A DNA stretch of 9,218 bases from JALZHR01 sp036389695 (GCA_036389695.1 DASVWG010000429.1:1-9218); one strand, 5' to 3'. Shown: positions 1 to 6,117, numbered from the stretch's first letter. Numbers and translations: made by a program. Notes: generated by a model from the letters alone, not told the origin.

Positions 1-358
1 GTCCTTCGAGCCAGAATTTCGTCGGCAAATCTTCTTCGCCGCACGCGCTCCACGCCGCCATATACGCGTTCATCGCTTCGCGTTCAAGCTCCAAATCCTG
101 TTTCAGCATCTCGGTTAAATCCGTCGATTGGCGAATCATTCCCGGCTCGACCGTCGGCACACCGCCAAGCGCGACGATTTTATCGCCTAAAAATTCGGAA
201 TGGTCCTGCGCTTCGCCCGCCTGGTCGCGGAAAAATTCCTTGTAAACTTCCCTTTCCAAGCCGGTCACCAGAAAGCTGTGCTGCGTGTATTGAATCACGG
301 CGCAGATTTCCAAACCCAGCGCTTTATTTAAATTTTCGATTAATTCCGTGCGTGCCAT
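1..358 (-). CDS. Ferritin-like / bacterioferritin-like protein (C-terminus off the window)
   Basis: Reading the minus strand from the ATG at 358-356 gives 119 uninterrupted codons to the window edge, so the stop lies outside. The protein begins MARTELIENLNKALGLEICA and reads as a four-helix-bundle ferritin-like domain. Helix 1 carries E17 with QYTQHSF (23-29), helix 2 carries E49 and H53 in GEAQDHSEF, and helix 3 begins near residue 80 with LKQDLELEREAMNAY. These acidic and His residues sit where diiron ligands occur in bacterioferritins, although the second-helix spacing is E-x3-H rather than the usual E-x2-H. The family stores iron or oxidises Fe(II) in the cytoplasm. The start is supported by AGGAGA about 6 nt upstream. 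The fourth helix with the last ligands is not visible, so bacterioferritin, a Dps-like protein and a rubrerythrin-like protein cannot be separated. Confidence 0.8.
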   Translation of the reverse strand, partial: MARTELIENLNKALGLEICAVIQYTQHSFLVTGLEREVYKEFFRDQAGEAQDHSEFLGDKIVALGGVPTVEPGMIRQSTDLTEMLKQDLELEREAMNAYMAAWSACGEEDLPTKFWLEG

Positions 359-381
359 ATCTTCTCCTAAAACTTAGGGAA

Positions 382-410
382 AGATTACGATAATAAGTTT
401 GCCTTGTCAA
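382..410 (-). promoter_or_regulatory. Sigma70-type promoter of the ferritin-like gene
   Basis: On the minus strand a perfect -35 TTGACA (410-405) is followed by 17 nt and a -10-like TAATCT (387-382), which keeps the conserved T1, A2 and T6. The predicted start near 376 gives an approximately 18-nt leader containing AGGAGA before the ATG. The -35 box is embedded in the inverted repeat CCTTGTCAAGG (402-412), which could be a small operator. Confidence 0.5.
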
Positions 411-439
411 GGTAAATCTCATTATTTCAACATTTAACA

Positions 440-456
440 TTGAAATTCAATTTCAA
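440..456. promoter_or_regulatory. Perfect 17-bp palindrome, candidate operator
   Basis: TTGAAATTCAATTTCAA has two 8-bp arms (440-447 and 449-456) around one central base. It sits in the divergent spacer just upstream of the putative GNAT -35 and about 30 bp behind the ferritin promoter -35. A further TTTCAA at 425-430 repeats part of the arm. Such symmetry fits a dimeric repressor site. It does not match the Fur box (GATAATGATAATCATTATC) in an obvious way, so no regulator is named. Confidence 0.4.
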
Positions 457-469
457 CTTCAAATAGATT

Positions 470-499
470 TTGGCGAAAATTTTATAGTTAAGCTACAGT
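470..499 (+). promoter_or_regulatory. Possible promoter giving a leaderless GNAT mRNA
   Basis: TTGGCG (470-475), an 18-nt spacer and TACAGT (494-499) lie just before the ATG at 505. A start site about 7 nt after the -10 would fall on or next to the start codon. No Shine-Dalgarno sequence precedes the gene, which is consistent with a leaderless transcript. An alternative -10 is TATAGT at 483-488. The boxes are weak, so this is tentative. Confidence 0.3.
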
Positions 500-504
500 A
501 TTTA

Positions 505-1029
505 ATGATGAAACAAGAGGTAAAAATTCGCCGCGCCGCTGTTAAAGACGCCAATTTGCTGGCGGCGCTGGGCGGCACGACCAATTACGAAACCTATTTT
601 GAAACCGACGAGCCGGAAGATTTGGCGAAATACATCGCCGATTTTTTTAATCCGCAGGCGATGAAAATCGAATTGGAAGACGCGAACAATACATTTTTTA
701 TCGCGGAAGTAAACGACAAAGCCGTCGGCTTCGCGGAACTTCGGACAGGTCAGCCCGCCGAATACGTGAAGGGCGAAAATACGATTGAGCTGCAGAGAAT
801 TTACGTTCTGGAGAAAATGATACGGCACGGAATCGGAAAAATTTTACTGCGTAAATGTCTCGGAGAAGCGAAAGCAAAAGGCTTCGATTCACTCTGGCTC
901 GCCGTTTTTGAGTTGAACGAGCGAGCCATCGAGTTTTATCAAAGACAAGGTTTCGAGCAGCTTGGAAAAGCCGAATTTCATTTCGGCGAACAATGTTTTA
1001 CGTGCTTTGTGATGAAAATAGGTTTGTGA
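505..1029 (+). CDS. GNAT-family N-acetyltransferase, PaiA-like
   Basis: This 174-residue protein spans one GNAT domain. N-terminal RRAAVKDA (9-16) is the usual first strand and helix. FFIAEVNDKAVGFAEL (64-79) forms the central strands. LQRIYVLEKMIRHGIGKILL (96-115) is motif A, with the acetyl-CoA pyrophosphate loop IRHGIG at 106-111. NERAIEFYQRQGFEQLG (138-154) is motif B and the following strand. Overall pattern and length resemble Bacillus PaiA, a polyamine acetyltransferase, including the WL.V.E.NE.AI.FY..GF block. The substrate is inferred only from that resemblance. There is a second in-frame ATG at 508 and no Shine-Dalgarno sequence at either. The gene is divergent from the ferritin-like gene and convergent with the SDR gene, so it is probably monocistronic. 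Confidence 0.85.
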   Translation: MMKQEVKIRRAAVKDANLLAALGGTTNYETYFETDEPEDLAKYIADFFNPQAMKIELEDANNTFFIAEVNDKAVGFAELRTGQPAEYVKGENTIELQRIYVLEKMIRHGIGKILLRKCLGEAKAKGFDSLWLAVFELNERAIEFYQRQGFEQLGKAEFHFGEQCFTCFVMKIGL

Positions 1030-1074
1030 CTTAATTCGAGCGCAGGATAAAAAATCGAAGCCGCCGAGAATCTA

Positions 1075-1174
1075 AATCTTTGCGTTCTTTGCGTCAAACT
1101 TTGCGTTCTTTGCGGTTAAGAAAATTTTAAACGCAAAGGACGCAAAGATTTAAGACGCAAAGAACGCAAAGATT
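1075..1174. repeat. 100-nt nested inverted repeat of CGCAAAG heptamers
   Basis: Perfect 21-nt arms (1075-1095 and 1154-1174) enclose a second pair of 16-nt arms (1099-1114 and 1132-1147, one mismatch). Each arm contains the heptamer CGCAAAG or its complement CTTTGCG twice at 9-bp spacing, so the element has eight copies. It lies in the 158-bp gap between the convergent GNAT and SDR genes. A stem this long could act as a bidirectional terminator or mRNA stabiliser. It also has the look of a dispersed intergenic repeat. It contains no ORF. Confidence 0.8.
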
Positions 1175-1187
1175 AACTGACATTAAC

Positions 1188-1937
1188 TTAAGTTACCGCG
1201 CCGCCGTCGACGATGACGATTTCGCCGTTCATAAAGCTGTTGCGGTCGCTGACCATAAACGTGACGAATTCCGCCAGTTCTTCGGGCTTGCCGAGCCGAC
1301 CTTTCGAAACCCAGAAATCGTGCATCTGCAAAAGGCGTTCGGGCAGAGTGTTGCCCAAATCCGTATCGAAGATTCCGGCGGCAATCGCGTTGACGGTAAT
1401 TCCGAAATTGGCGGCTTCGCGCGAAAGGCATTTGGTGAAGCCGATCATCGCGGCTTTGGACGTGGCGTAATGCACGGAAGTCGGAAGCGAGCGAATCGCG
1501 CCGACCGAAGTGATATTTAAAATCGAGCCGCCGCGCTCGCGTATCATTTGTTTATAGAAAGGTTTGGTGACGGCGAAAAGGCTGTTGACGTTGGTATCGA
1601 CCACCCAATCCCACGATTTATCGGTCGTCGTCGCAAAATTGTCCGGTTTATTGACGGCGGCGTTGTTGACCAGAATGTTTATCGCGCCCCACGCGTCCTT
1701 GATTTCGCGGGCGATGTGCTTCATCCCGTAACGGTCGGTCACGGAAACTTTAAAGGCAAGCGCGCGCCTGCCGTAGGCTTCGATTTTTTGTTTGACCTGT
1801 TCGGCTAAATCGTCGCGCGAATGATAATTGAAAGCGACGTCCGCGCCTTCGCGGGCAAAGACTTCGCAAATCGCCGCGCCGATTCCGCGCGTCCCGCCGG
1901 AAACAAAAGCGCGCTTTCCTTCCAGTAAAAGACTCAA
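1188..1937 (-). CDS. SDR-family oxidoreductase, FabG-like
   Basis: This 249-residue protein is a classical short-chain dehydrogenase/reductase with a Rossmann fold. SGGTRGIG (13-20) is the dinucleotide-binding loop, D68 follows the third strand, and NNAA (91-94) is the conserved turn. The catalytic tetrad is N116, S144, Y157 and K161 (YATSK), and the protein ends in the common VDGG element. R17 and R41 suggest a preference for NADP(H). Length and motifs fit 3-oxoacyl-ACP reductase FabG, but no fatty-acid genes are adjacent, so a different ketone or alcohol substrate is equally possible. The start codon is TTG (1937-1935), chosen because GGAGAAA lies 8 nt upstream and MSLLLEGKRA is a normal SDR N-terminus. 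The gene stands alone, convergent with the GNAT gene. Confidence 0.9.
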   Translation of the reverse strand: MSLLLEGKRAFVSGGTRGIGAAICEVFAREGADVAFNYHSRDDLAEQVKQKIEAYGRRALAFKVSVTDRYGMKHIAREIKDAWGAINILVNNAAVNKPDNFATTTDKSWDWVVDTNVNSLFAVTKPFYKQMIRERGGSILNITSVGAIRSLPTSVHYATSKAAMIGFTKCLSREAANFGITVNAIAAGIFDTDLGNTLPERLLQMHDFWVSKGRLGKPEELAEFVTFMVSDRNSFMNGEIVIVDGGAVT

Positions 1938-2133
1938 AATAATTTCTCCAAATAAGAATTTTGTAAAAACTCTAAAATAAAAGGTTAATGAAAATGCGAG
2001 GCTGTGACAAGTAGCGGGAAAAGAAAATATAAACGCAGATAAACGCGGAAAAAGAAATAGAGGTCATTTTTGAGCCAATTATGTAACGTAAATTATTTGC
2101 CTTATAAAAGAGCGTTTCTGAGATGTTCAACAA

Positions 2134-2358
2134 TCATAACGAAACATTTAGTTTCAGCAGTTTTTCTGCAACATTCCTGAGCTGCTGCCGGTTACCATTC
2201 AGTCCCAGGTCGATGGTTTCAATTTGATAAAGACGTTCGACGATTTGAATTTCAGAAGCACCCGAAGCCAGAAGCCGATAAATATTTCCGATATAAGAAT
2301 CATACTCATCATCCGGACCCGAATCATTTATTCCTATAGGGTCCCAATCATAAAACAA
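2134..2358 (-). CDS. Small 'WDPIG..DEYDSYI' protein, possibly DUF1871-like; start uncertain
   Basis: Seventy-four residues follow a TTG at 2358. The core DWDPIGIND (4-12), DEYDSYIGNIYRLLASGAS (17-35) and the leucine-rich end match a pattern I associate with small uncharacterised or immunity-like bacterial proteins such as DUF1871. That family call is tentative. The reading frame stays open upstream to an in-frame TGA at 2436-2434 and would add plausible helix (KKQSKKAIEIQESIRHIL) before the TTG, but it contains no ATG, GTG or TTG. GAGG (2424-2421) sits 5 nt before an ATC and 8 nt before an ATA. A TATAAT at 2419-2414 may be its -10. The gene may therefore use a rare start codon, have lost its start, or start at the TTG. 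It is more AT-rich than the neighbouring SDR and glycosyltransferase genes. Confidence 0.6.
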   Translation of the reverse strand: MFYDWDPIGINDSGPDDEYDSYIGNIYRLLASGASEIQIVERLYQIETIDLGLNGNRQQLRNVAEKLLKLNVSL

Positions 2359-2445
2359 TATGTGTCTGATTGATTCTTGTATCTCAATAGCTTTTTTACT
2401 TTGCTTCTTTATGATTATATCCTCAATGTAACTTCAAAAAAGTCT

Positions 2446-2471
2446 AAAAAAGGTCTTTTTTGAAAAGACCT
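2446..2471 (-). terminator. Rho-independent terminator of the glycosyltransferase unit
   Basis: A perfect 9-bp stem, AGGTCTTTT (2451-2459) against AAAAGACCT (2463-2471), has a 3-nt loop. Read on the minus strand it is followed by six T residues and then another T-rich run. It lies about 40 nt past the stop of the gene ending at 2514, as expected for the end of that transcript. It also isolates the small gene at 2134-2358. Confidence 0.8.
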
Positions 2472-2513
2472 GACAGCTTTACGACAACCAAAATCAGGAC
2501 ATTACTCAAAATT

Positions 2514-3710
2514 TCAACTTGCCGCGCTCAAGGCTTGAGTTTGCGCGGTTGTTTGCTGATGCGCGGGCAGCAGCGCGGCGATTTCTTCGATGATTCGCTG
2601 CGTCGAGTTCGGCATTGCCAAGCCGACGGTCGCGGCGCGCATTTCGGCGTATTTTTTCGAGTCGTTGAGCAGAGATTGAATGACCGGAACGATGTCGGAA
2701 GCTTTTTCCAGCAAGATTCCCGCGCCGCGCTTGGCGACCAGATTCACCGTTCCCGCTTCCTGCGGCATCGGCGGCGTGGTCGCGTCGGCGATAAGCGGCA
2801 GATGACAGGCGAGCGCTTCAAACGTGGTCAAGCCGCCGAGCTTGGAAATCATCACGTTGGCTGACTGCATCAGTTTTTCTATCTCGTCGGAATAGCCGAT
2901 GACTTTGACGGGAAACTTCGCGGTTTTGGCGATTTCTTCGGCTTCTTTTTTCAGTTCCTCGTTTTTTCCGGCGAGAAAAACCGCCTGCACGTCCAAATCG
3001 CCGCGCGCCAGCTCGCGGAAAATCTGCGGAATATTTCCGCCGCCGACCCAGCCGGCGTTGACGAAAACCGTAAATTTTTCCGGGTCTAAGCCGAAAGCTT
3101 CGCGCGCCGCCCGCGCGTCTTTTTCGTCCACGCCGTGAAACTTCGGATGCACCGGCATTCCCGAAATCTTGATTTTTTCCGGCGCGATGCCGTAATCAAT
3201 CAACTGACGCTGCGCGTCCTCGTTGGCGACCAGATAAAGCGAAACGTCGTTGCACGCCCAGCCTTTCCAGAAGCCGTAACACGGGTCGGTCACGACCGTG
3301 ACGAGCGGAACCTGCTGCGAAAGATTCAGTTCTTTCAAGACTCTGGCAAAAATATGCTGCGTCAGCGGGTGAACGCTGACGACGATATGCGGGCACCATT
3401 TTTCAAACTGCTCGCGCACGTAGCCGATACAGCGCCTTTGCACAAACTCGCGCGTTTCCGGACGAATACGATTCATAATCTTGTAGACGTATTTCATCCA
3501 GGGCTGCCTGTGCCGCAGAACCCAATTGTAAAATTTGACGAGCTTTTGCGTGATGTGATGCGCTTCTTCGACGGCGCGAATGACGCGGACGGCTTTCGAA
3601 TCGCTGTGCCAGAAACGATTCACGCCTTCGACCAAAGCAAGGGCGGCAGAACGATGCCCGCCGCCCGTGTCAGATGAAATAATGAGAATTTTGGGAGTGT
3701 TCTGCTGCAT
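2514..3710 (-). CDS. MGDG-synthase/MurG-like (GT28) glycosyltransferase
   Basis: This 398-residue GT-B enzyme has two halves. The N-terminal half starts with KILIISSDTGGGHRSAA (7-23), the glycine/His loop of the MGDG synthase N-terminal family, then VVSVHPLTQHI (110-120), VTVVTD (137-142) and KISGMPV (181-187). The C-terminal half has the strand TVFVNAGWVGGGN (214-226) and the donor-binding signature LMQSANVMISKLGGLTTFEAL (280-300). Relatives transfer galactose or glucose from UDP-sugars to diacylglycerol at the inner membrane face (MGDG synthase, UgtP), or GlcNAc in the case of MurG. A membrane glycolipid synthase is the likeliest role, with the sugar unknown. No Shine-Dalgarno sequence is obvious at the ATG. 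The gene begins 33 nt after the Asn-rich gene, suggesting co-transcription, and it ends at a strong terminator. Confidence 0.85.
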   Translation of the reverse strand: MQQNTPKILIISSDTGGGHRSAALALVEGVNRFWHSDSKAVRVIRAVEEAHHITQKLVKFYNWVLRHRQPWMKYVYKIMNRIRPETREFVQRRCIGYVREQFEKWCPHIVVSVHPLTQHIFARVLKELNLSQQVPLVTVVTDPCYGFWKGWACNDVSLYLVANEDAQRQLIDYGIAPEKIKISGMPVHPKFHGVDEKDARAAREAFGLDPEKFTVFVNAGWVGGGNIPQIFRELARGDLDVQAVFLAGKNEELKKEAEEIAKTAKFPVKVIGYSDEIEKLMQSANVMISKLGGLTTFEALACHLPLIADATTPPMPQEAGTVNLVAKRGAGILLEKASDIVPVIQSLLNDSKKYAEMRAATVGLAMPNSTQRIIEEIAALLPAHQQTTAQTQALSAAS

Positions 3711-3743
3711 TTTATTTAAATAAACTGCCGGCAGAAGCTTTTA

Positions 3744-4043
3744 TTAATCTCTCCCTCTGCCGCGTCGTCCGCGTCGTCCGCCGCGACGGTGTCCGTCATC
3801 GTCATCGCCGCGATTCGAATTGCCGTTAAAATTGGAATTCCCGTTCGAGTTTCCATTAACATTGGAATTTCGATTCCCGTTGGAATTCCTATTTTGATTT
3901 GCGCGATTCGCGTTTCCGTTCTGATTATCATTGGAAACCTGCGAGCCGGTTCTGGCGAATTTCGCTTCGCTCGACGTTGTTTCAAAGACTATTAAGCTGC
4001 CGAAGACCAAAAATAAAGCCGTTAACTGAATGATTTTTTTCAT
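3744..4043 (-). CDS. Exported Asn-rich, Arg/Gly-tailed low-complexity protein
   Basis: The 99 residues begin with a clear Sec signal peptide: KK, then the hydrophobic stretch IIQLTALFLVFGSLIVF, with likely cleavage after SEA (27). The mature part has three blocks. Residues 38-78 are almost only Asn, Gly, Ser and Arg in short repeats such as NGNSNGNSN. DDDD is at 80-83. A strongly basic tail, RRGGRRGRRGRGRD, is at 86-99. No fold is expected, and I know no named family. The start ATG has AAGGAG 8 nt upstream. The gene lies 64 nt after the radical SAM gene and 33 nt before the glycosyltransferase gene on the same strand, so the three are probably one transcript. The basic tail could bind a polyanion such as lipid headgroups, LPS or nucleic acid, or the repeats could be targets for modification. 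Both are conjecture. Confidence 0.75.
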   Translation of the reverse strand: MKKIIQLTALFLVFGSLIVFETTSSEAKFARTGSQVSNDNQNGNANRANQNRNSNGNRNSNVNGNSNGNSNFNGNSNRGDDDDGHRRGGRRGRRGRGRD

Positions 4044-4107
4044 AAAATTTCTCCTTCTTTCACAGTTCCGCGAAACAAGGAGAAAAGACAGAAAAAATTT
4101 GTCAATC

Positions 4108-5271
4108 TTAAGCTTTAACCGCCACGCCTTCGGGCTGCGGCTGGTTGTTTTCCAAACCTTTCGACGCTTTTTTCATTTCTTTTTCGAGCTTTTTAATCTG
4201 AATCAGATGTTTCGGATTAAACGGCAGGCTCGGATAATAGCTGTTCGATTCGTGCGTGCAGAAGCAACCCGCCGCGACTTCCTTGCGGCGCTGTTTCATC
4301 TGCGGCGAATTCCAAGCGGTCTGAAAATTCCAATCGAAATCGCGCAAATTCGCGACCGCAGATTTGTTTTCGCACGACGAAATCGTTCCTTCGTCGTAAA
4401 TCACCGCGCCCGCCGTTCCGGCGTAACATTTCATCTGCGCCTCGTCGGTTTCTTTTACTTTGGCGATTAAATCGTGCATATAAATATCAATCGCCGCTTT
4501 GAAAAATCCAGCCGAGCCGCCGTAATTGTTTTTGATTGCCGAGCTGCGCACGTCTTCCAGAATCATATTCGACAACTTGGCATAACGCTCGTGGTCGAAA
4601 TTAAGTTCATTCGGGTCTTTCGACGGCGGGCGAATGTAGTTGATATTGATTTTGTCGGGCTTCAAATCGTATTTCAGAAAATCGTACCATTCGAAAATCG
4701 TATCTTGATTGCTGTTCATCACGCAGGTGCAGGTTTGCACGTCGATGCGCGGAAATTCTTTTTTCATTTCCTGCAAGGTGCGCGCCGTGTGAATCGCTTT
4801 GTCCCAGCTTCCCTCTTTCTGGCGAATTTTTTCGTGCTGGTCTTTCAGCCCGTCGATGCCGAGCGCAATCGTGACGTTCAGATTCGGATTTTCCTGGCAG
4901 ATGCGCGCGACGTCGGGAAAAATTCGCGGGTGAATCTGCCCGTTCGACATCAGATAAACCGATTCCAGCTTATTGTTGCGATGAAACGCGCCGACGATTT
5001 CCGGTAAATCCTTGCGCGTAAAAGGCTCGCCGCCCGCCAAAACCAGAACGCCGAGATTGCCGCCGAGGGTTTCGGAAATTTTTTCCAGCTCGTGCGTTTT
5101 CATCTGCAATTTTTTGCGCGGTCGGTCGTCCAGCTCGTCCGTGAAGAAACAATGCGTGCAGCGCATGTCGCAGACGCTCGTCACTAAAATATTTAATAAA
5201 ATCGGCGCAAACGGCTGTCCGATGGCGAGTTTCGCGTAGCGCTTCAATAATTCTTTGGTCGTAAAATCCAT
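4108..5271 (-). CDS. Radical SAM protein with SPASM-like C-terminal cysteines
   Basis: This 387-residue protein has the radical SAM [4Fe-4S] motif C34-x3-C38-x2-C41, the SAM-binding GGEPF (80-84), and MSNGQ (108-112) and IALGIDG (135-141) on later barrel strands. A C-terminal set, C282, C300, C336, C338 and H340, resembles SPASM/twitch domains that hold auxiliary Fe-S clusters. A 30-residue charged tail with no cysteines follows. Such enzymes use the 5'-deoxyadenosyl radical to modify peptides, proteins or small molecules; the substrate here is unknown. AAGGAAA lies upstream of the ATG. It is the first gene of the probable unit with the exported Asn-rich protein and the glycosyltransferase, so a peptide-maturation role is conceivable, but a lipid-related role is equally open. 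Confidence 0.85.
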   Translation of the reverse strand: MDFTTKELLKRYAKLAIGQPFAPILLNILVTSVCDMRCTHCFFTDELDDRPRKKLQMKTHELEKISETLGGNLGVLVLAGGEPFTRKDLPEIVGAFHRNNKLESVYLMSNGQIHPRIFPDVARICQENPNLNVTIALGIDGLKDQHEKIRQKEGSWDKAIHTARTLQEMKKEFPRIDVQTCTCVMNSNQDTIFEWYDFLKYDLKPDKININYIRPPSKDPNELNFDHERYAKLSNMILEDVRSSAIKNNYGGSAGFFKAAIDIYMHDLIAKVKETDEAQMKCYAGTAGAVIYDEGTISSCENKSAVANLRDFDWNFQTAWNSPQMKQRRKEVAAGCFCTHESNSYYPSLPFNPKHLIQIKKLEKEMKKASKGLENNQPQPEGVAVKA

Positions 5272-5417
5272 TTTATATTTCCTTTATAAAATAAACTGTC
5301 CCGGCTTTGATGCCGAGATGCAGCCCAATGTTTTACTTTATCTTACCAGACGGATGCAGAGCAAGATAAGTTCCCGCCCGACGGCGATTTCTTTGTAATT
5401 TGAATGTAATAGTTTGC

Positions 5418-5448
5418 GGGCGAGTACGACGGAATTGTCCGTTCGCCC
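5418..5448. repeat. Bulged inverted repeat
   Basis: GGGCGA (5418-5423) pairs with TCGCCC (5443-5448), and ACGGA (5429-5433) pairs with TCCGT (5438-5442). The loop is ATTG and a 5-nt bulge, GTACG, lies on the left arm. On the plus strand a moderately T-rich stretch follows. It could be a weak terminator or a regulatory hairpin, and nothing in the sequence decides between them. Confidence 0.45.
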
Positions 5449-5496
5449 CTGCATTTATTTTCGCGAGCGCAGTTTTTTGATATACGACCAAAAATA

Positions 5497-5525
5497 TTGA
5501 CTTTTAGCGGAATGAAGAGTAGCTT
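5497..5525 (+). promoter_or_regulatory. Promoter candidate for the Cys-rich gene
   Basis: TTGACT (5497-5502), 17 nt, then TAGCTT (5520-5525). The -35 matches five of six consensus bases, and the -10 keeps T1, A2 and T6. It predicts a leader of about 140 nt before the Cys-rich ATG, which would include the candidate tiny ORF ending at 5675. Confidence 0.4.
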
Positions 5526-5606
5526 AAAGCCTGAACTCATCATCAGTCCTTAATCTTTCATCTGAATAAGCCTAATCGAAAGGCGGAGATTGCCGCTGCC
5601 GCTGCG

Positions 5607-5675
5607 ATGATGATAGGCGCGCTGTTTTTGACCGGCACTAATTTAACTGATTCCAAAGGAAAAAAATACTTATGA
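5607..5675 (+). CDS. Possible tiny hydrophobic ORF coupled to the Cys-rich gene
   Basis: From ATG 5607 the frame encodes 22 residues, MMIGALFLTGTNLTDSKGKK plus YL, ending TGA at 5673-5675. This overlaps the next start by ATGA, the arrangement typical of translational coupling. The frame is open further upstream, and a CTG at 5562 would give 37 residues with a basic N-terminus and an Ala-rich helix (NKPNRKAEIAAAAAMMIGAL) resembling a membrane segment or signal peptide. Against it, neither start has a well-placed Shine-Dalgarno sequence, and the ORF is short enough to arise by chance. Confidence 0.25.
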   Translation: MMIGALFLTGTNLTDSKGKKYL

Positions 5676-6007
5676 ACACAAAAATAATCAGACGCCTGCT
5701 CGTTCTGGCAATGCTCTTAACTTGTCTCGGCTGGTTTTCAATCGCCGATACCGGAAATCAGATTGCCTATGCCGCTCCGTGCTGTCAATCGTGTCCGGGC
5801 GGCGGCGACCCGACCAACGTCGGATATTACTGTCAGAATCAATGCGGAGAGCGAAGCGGAACTTGCTACAATAACTGTGTCGCACAGGGTAATAACTGTT
5901 ACGGCACTTGCGTTCTCTGCGGCGATGGGTCTCCGTGGTGCAGCACCAACGAGTTTTGTCAGTATTGGGGTTATAGCGCCTGTTCCGGCGGGTATTGCGT
6001 TTATTAA
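5672..6007 (+). CDS. Exported cysteine-rich protein with CX3C repeats
   Basis: The 111 residues start with a Sec signal peptide: KIIRR, then LLVLAMLLTCLGWF, with probable cleavage after AYA (34). The mature 77 residues hold 14 cysteines (37, 38, 41, 54, 58, 65, 69, 76, 80, 83, 90, 96, 104, 109), an even number compatible with seven disulfides. Residues 54-80 contain three CX3C units on an 11-residue period (C54/C58, C65/C69, C76/C80). The rest is rich in Gly, Asn, Tyr and Ser with almost no hydrophobic core, so disulfides or metal would have to stabilise it. I recognise no named family. AAAGGA lies about 11 nt before the ATG. It is divergent from the radical SAM unit and upstream of the cysteine desulfurase gene. 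Structural, metal-binding or toxin-like roles are all possible. Confidence 0.75.
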   Translation: MNTKIIRRLLVLAMLLTCLGWFSIADTGNQIAYAAPCCQSCPGGGDPTNVGYYCQNQCGERSGTCYNNCVAQGNNCYGTCVLCGDGSPWCSTNEFCQYWGYSACSGGYCVY

Positions 6008-6083
6008 AAACGGTAAACGGTAAGTGGTCTAGTGAAAGCGGCAAACTTACTACTTACCACTTTTCCCTATTCTCTACGACCTA

Positions 6084-6111
6084 TCGACTATCGCTCCCGA
6101 CGTGCTAAAAT
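6084..6111 (+). promoter_or_regulatory. Extended -10 promoter for the cysteine desulfurase, predicted leaderless
   Basis: TGCTAAAAT (6103-6111) is an extended -10 (TGn before TAAAAT), with TCGACT (6084-6089) 16 nt upstream as a -35. The -10 ends 6 nt before the ATG at 6118, so transcription would begin at or next to the start codon. The gene lacks a clear Shine-Dalgarno sequence, which agrees with a leaderless mRNA. Confidence 0.45.
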
Positions 6112-6117
6112 CGAGCT

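Larger units (their letters stand above)
5272..5671. other. 400-bp divergent intergenic region
   Basis: This spacer separates the minus-strand radical SAM unit from the plus-strand Cys-rich gene. It holds an extended -10-like TGGTAAGAT on the minus strand (5348-5340), which could serve the radical SAM unit although its -35 is poor. It also holds a bulged hairpin at 5418-5448, a plus-strand promoter at 5497-5525, and a possible tiny ORF ending at 5675. No convincing larger gene is present. Confidence 0.6.

Noticed and set aside
2031..2050. Tandem AAACGCAGAT / AAACGCGGAA
   Set aside because: Only two imperfect 10-bp units. Possibly related to the CGCAAAG-type dispersed repeats, but too short to annotate.
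3725..3734. Palindrome CTGCCGGCAG between the Asn-rich and GT genes
   Set aside because: As RNA it leaves room for only a three-pair stem, and no T tract follows. Probably incidental.
3789..3995. Plus-strand ORF of Ile/Val/Gly repeats opposite the Asn-rich gene
   Set aside because: It is the antisense shadow of the repetitive Asn/Ser/Gly codons. The minus-strand frame has the Shine-Dalgarno sequence and the signal peptide.
5343..5543. 66-codon minus-strand ORF in the radical SAM / Cys-rich spacer
   Set aside because: No Shine-Dalgarno sequence, no recognisable motif, atypical composition, and it crosses a hairpin and a plus-strand promoter. Most likely chance.
6010..6062. AAGTGGT (6022-6028) and ACCACTT (6056-6062) as a terminator for the Cys-rich gene
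   Set aside because: A 7-bp stem with a 27-nt loop and only a short T run after it. Too weak compared with the two clear terminators in the window.
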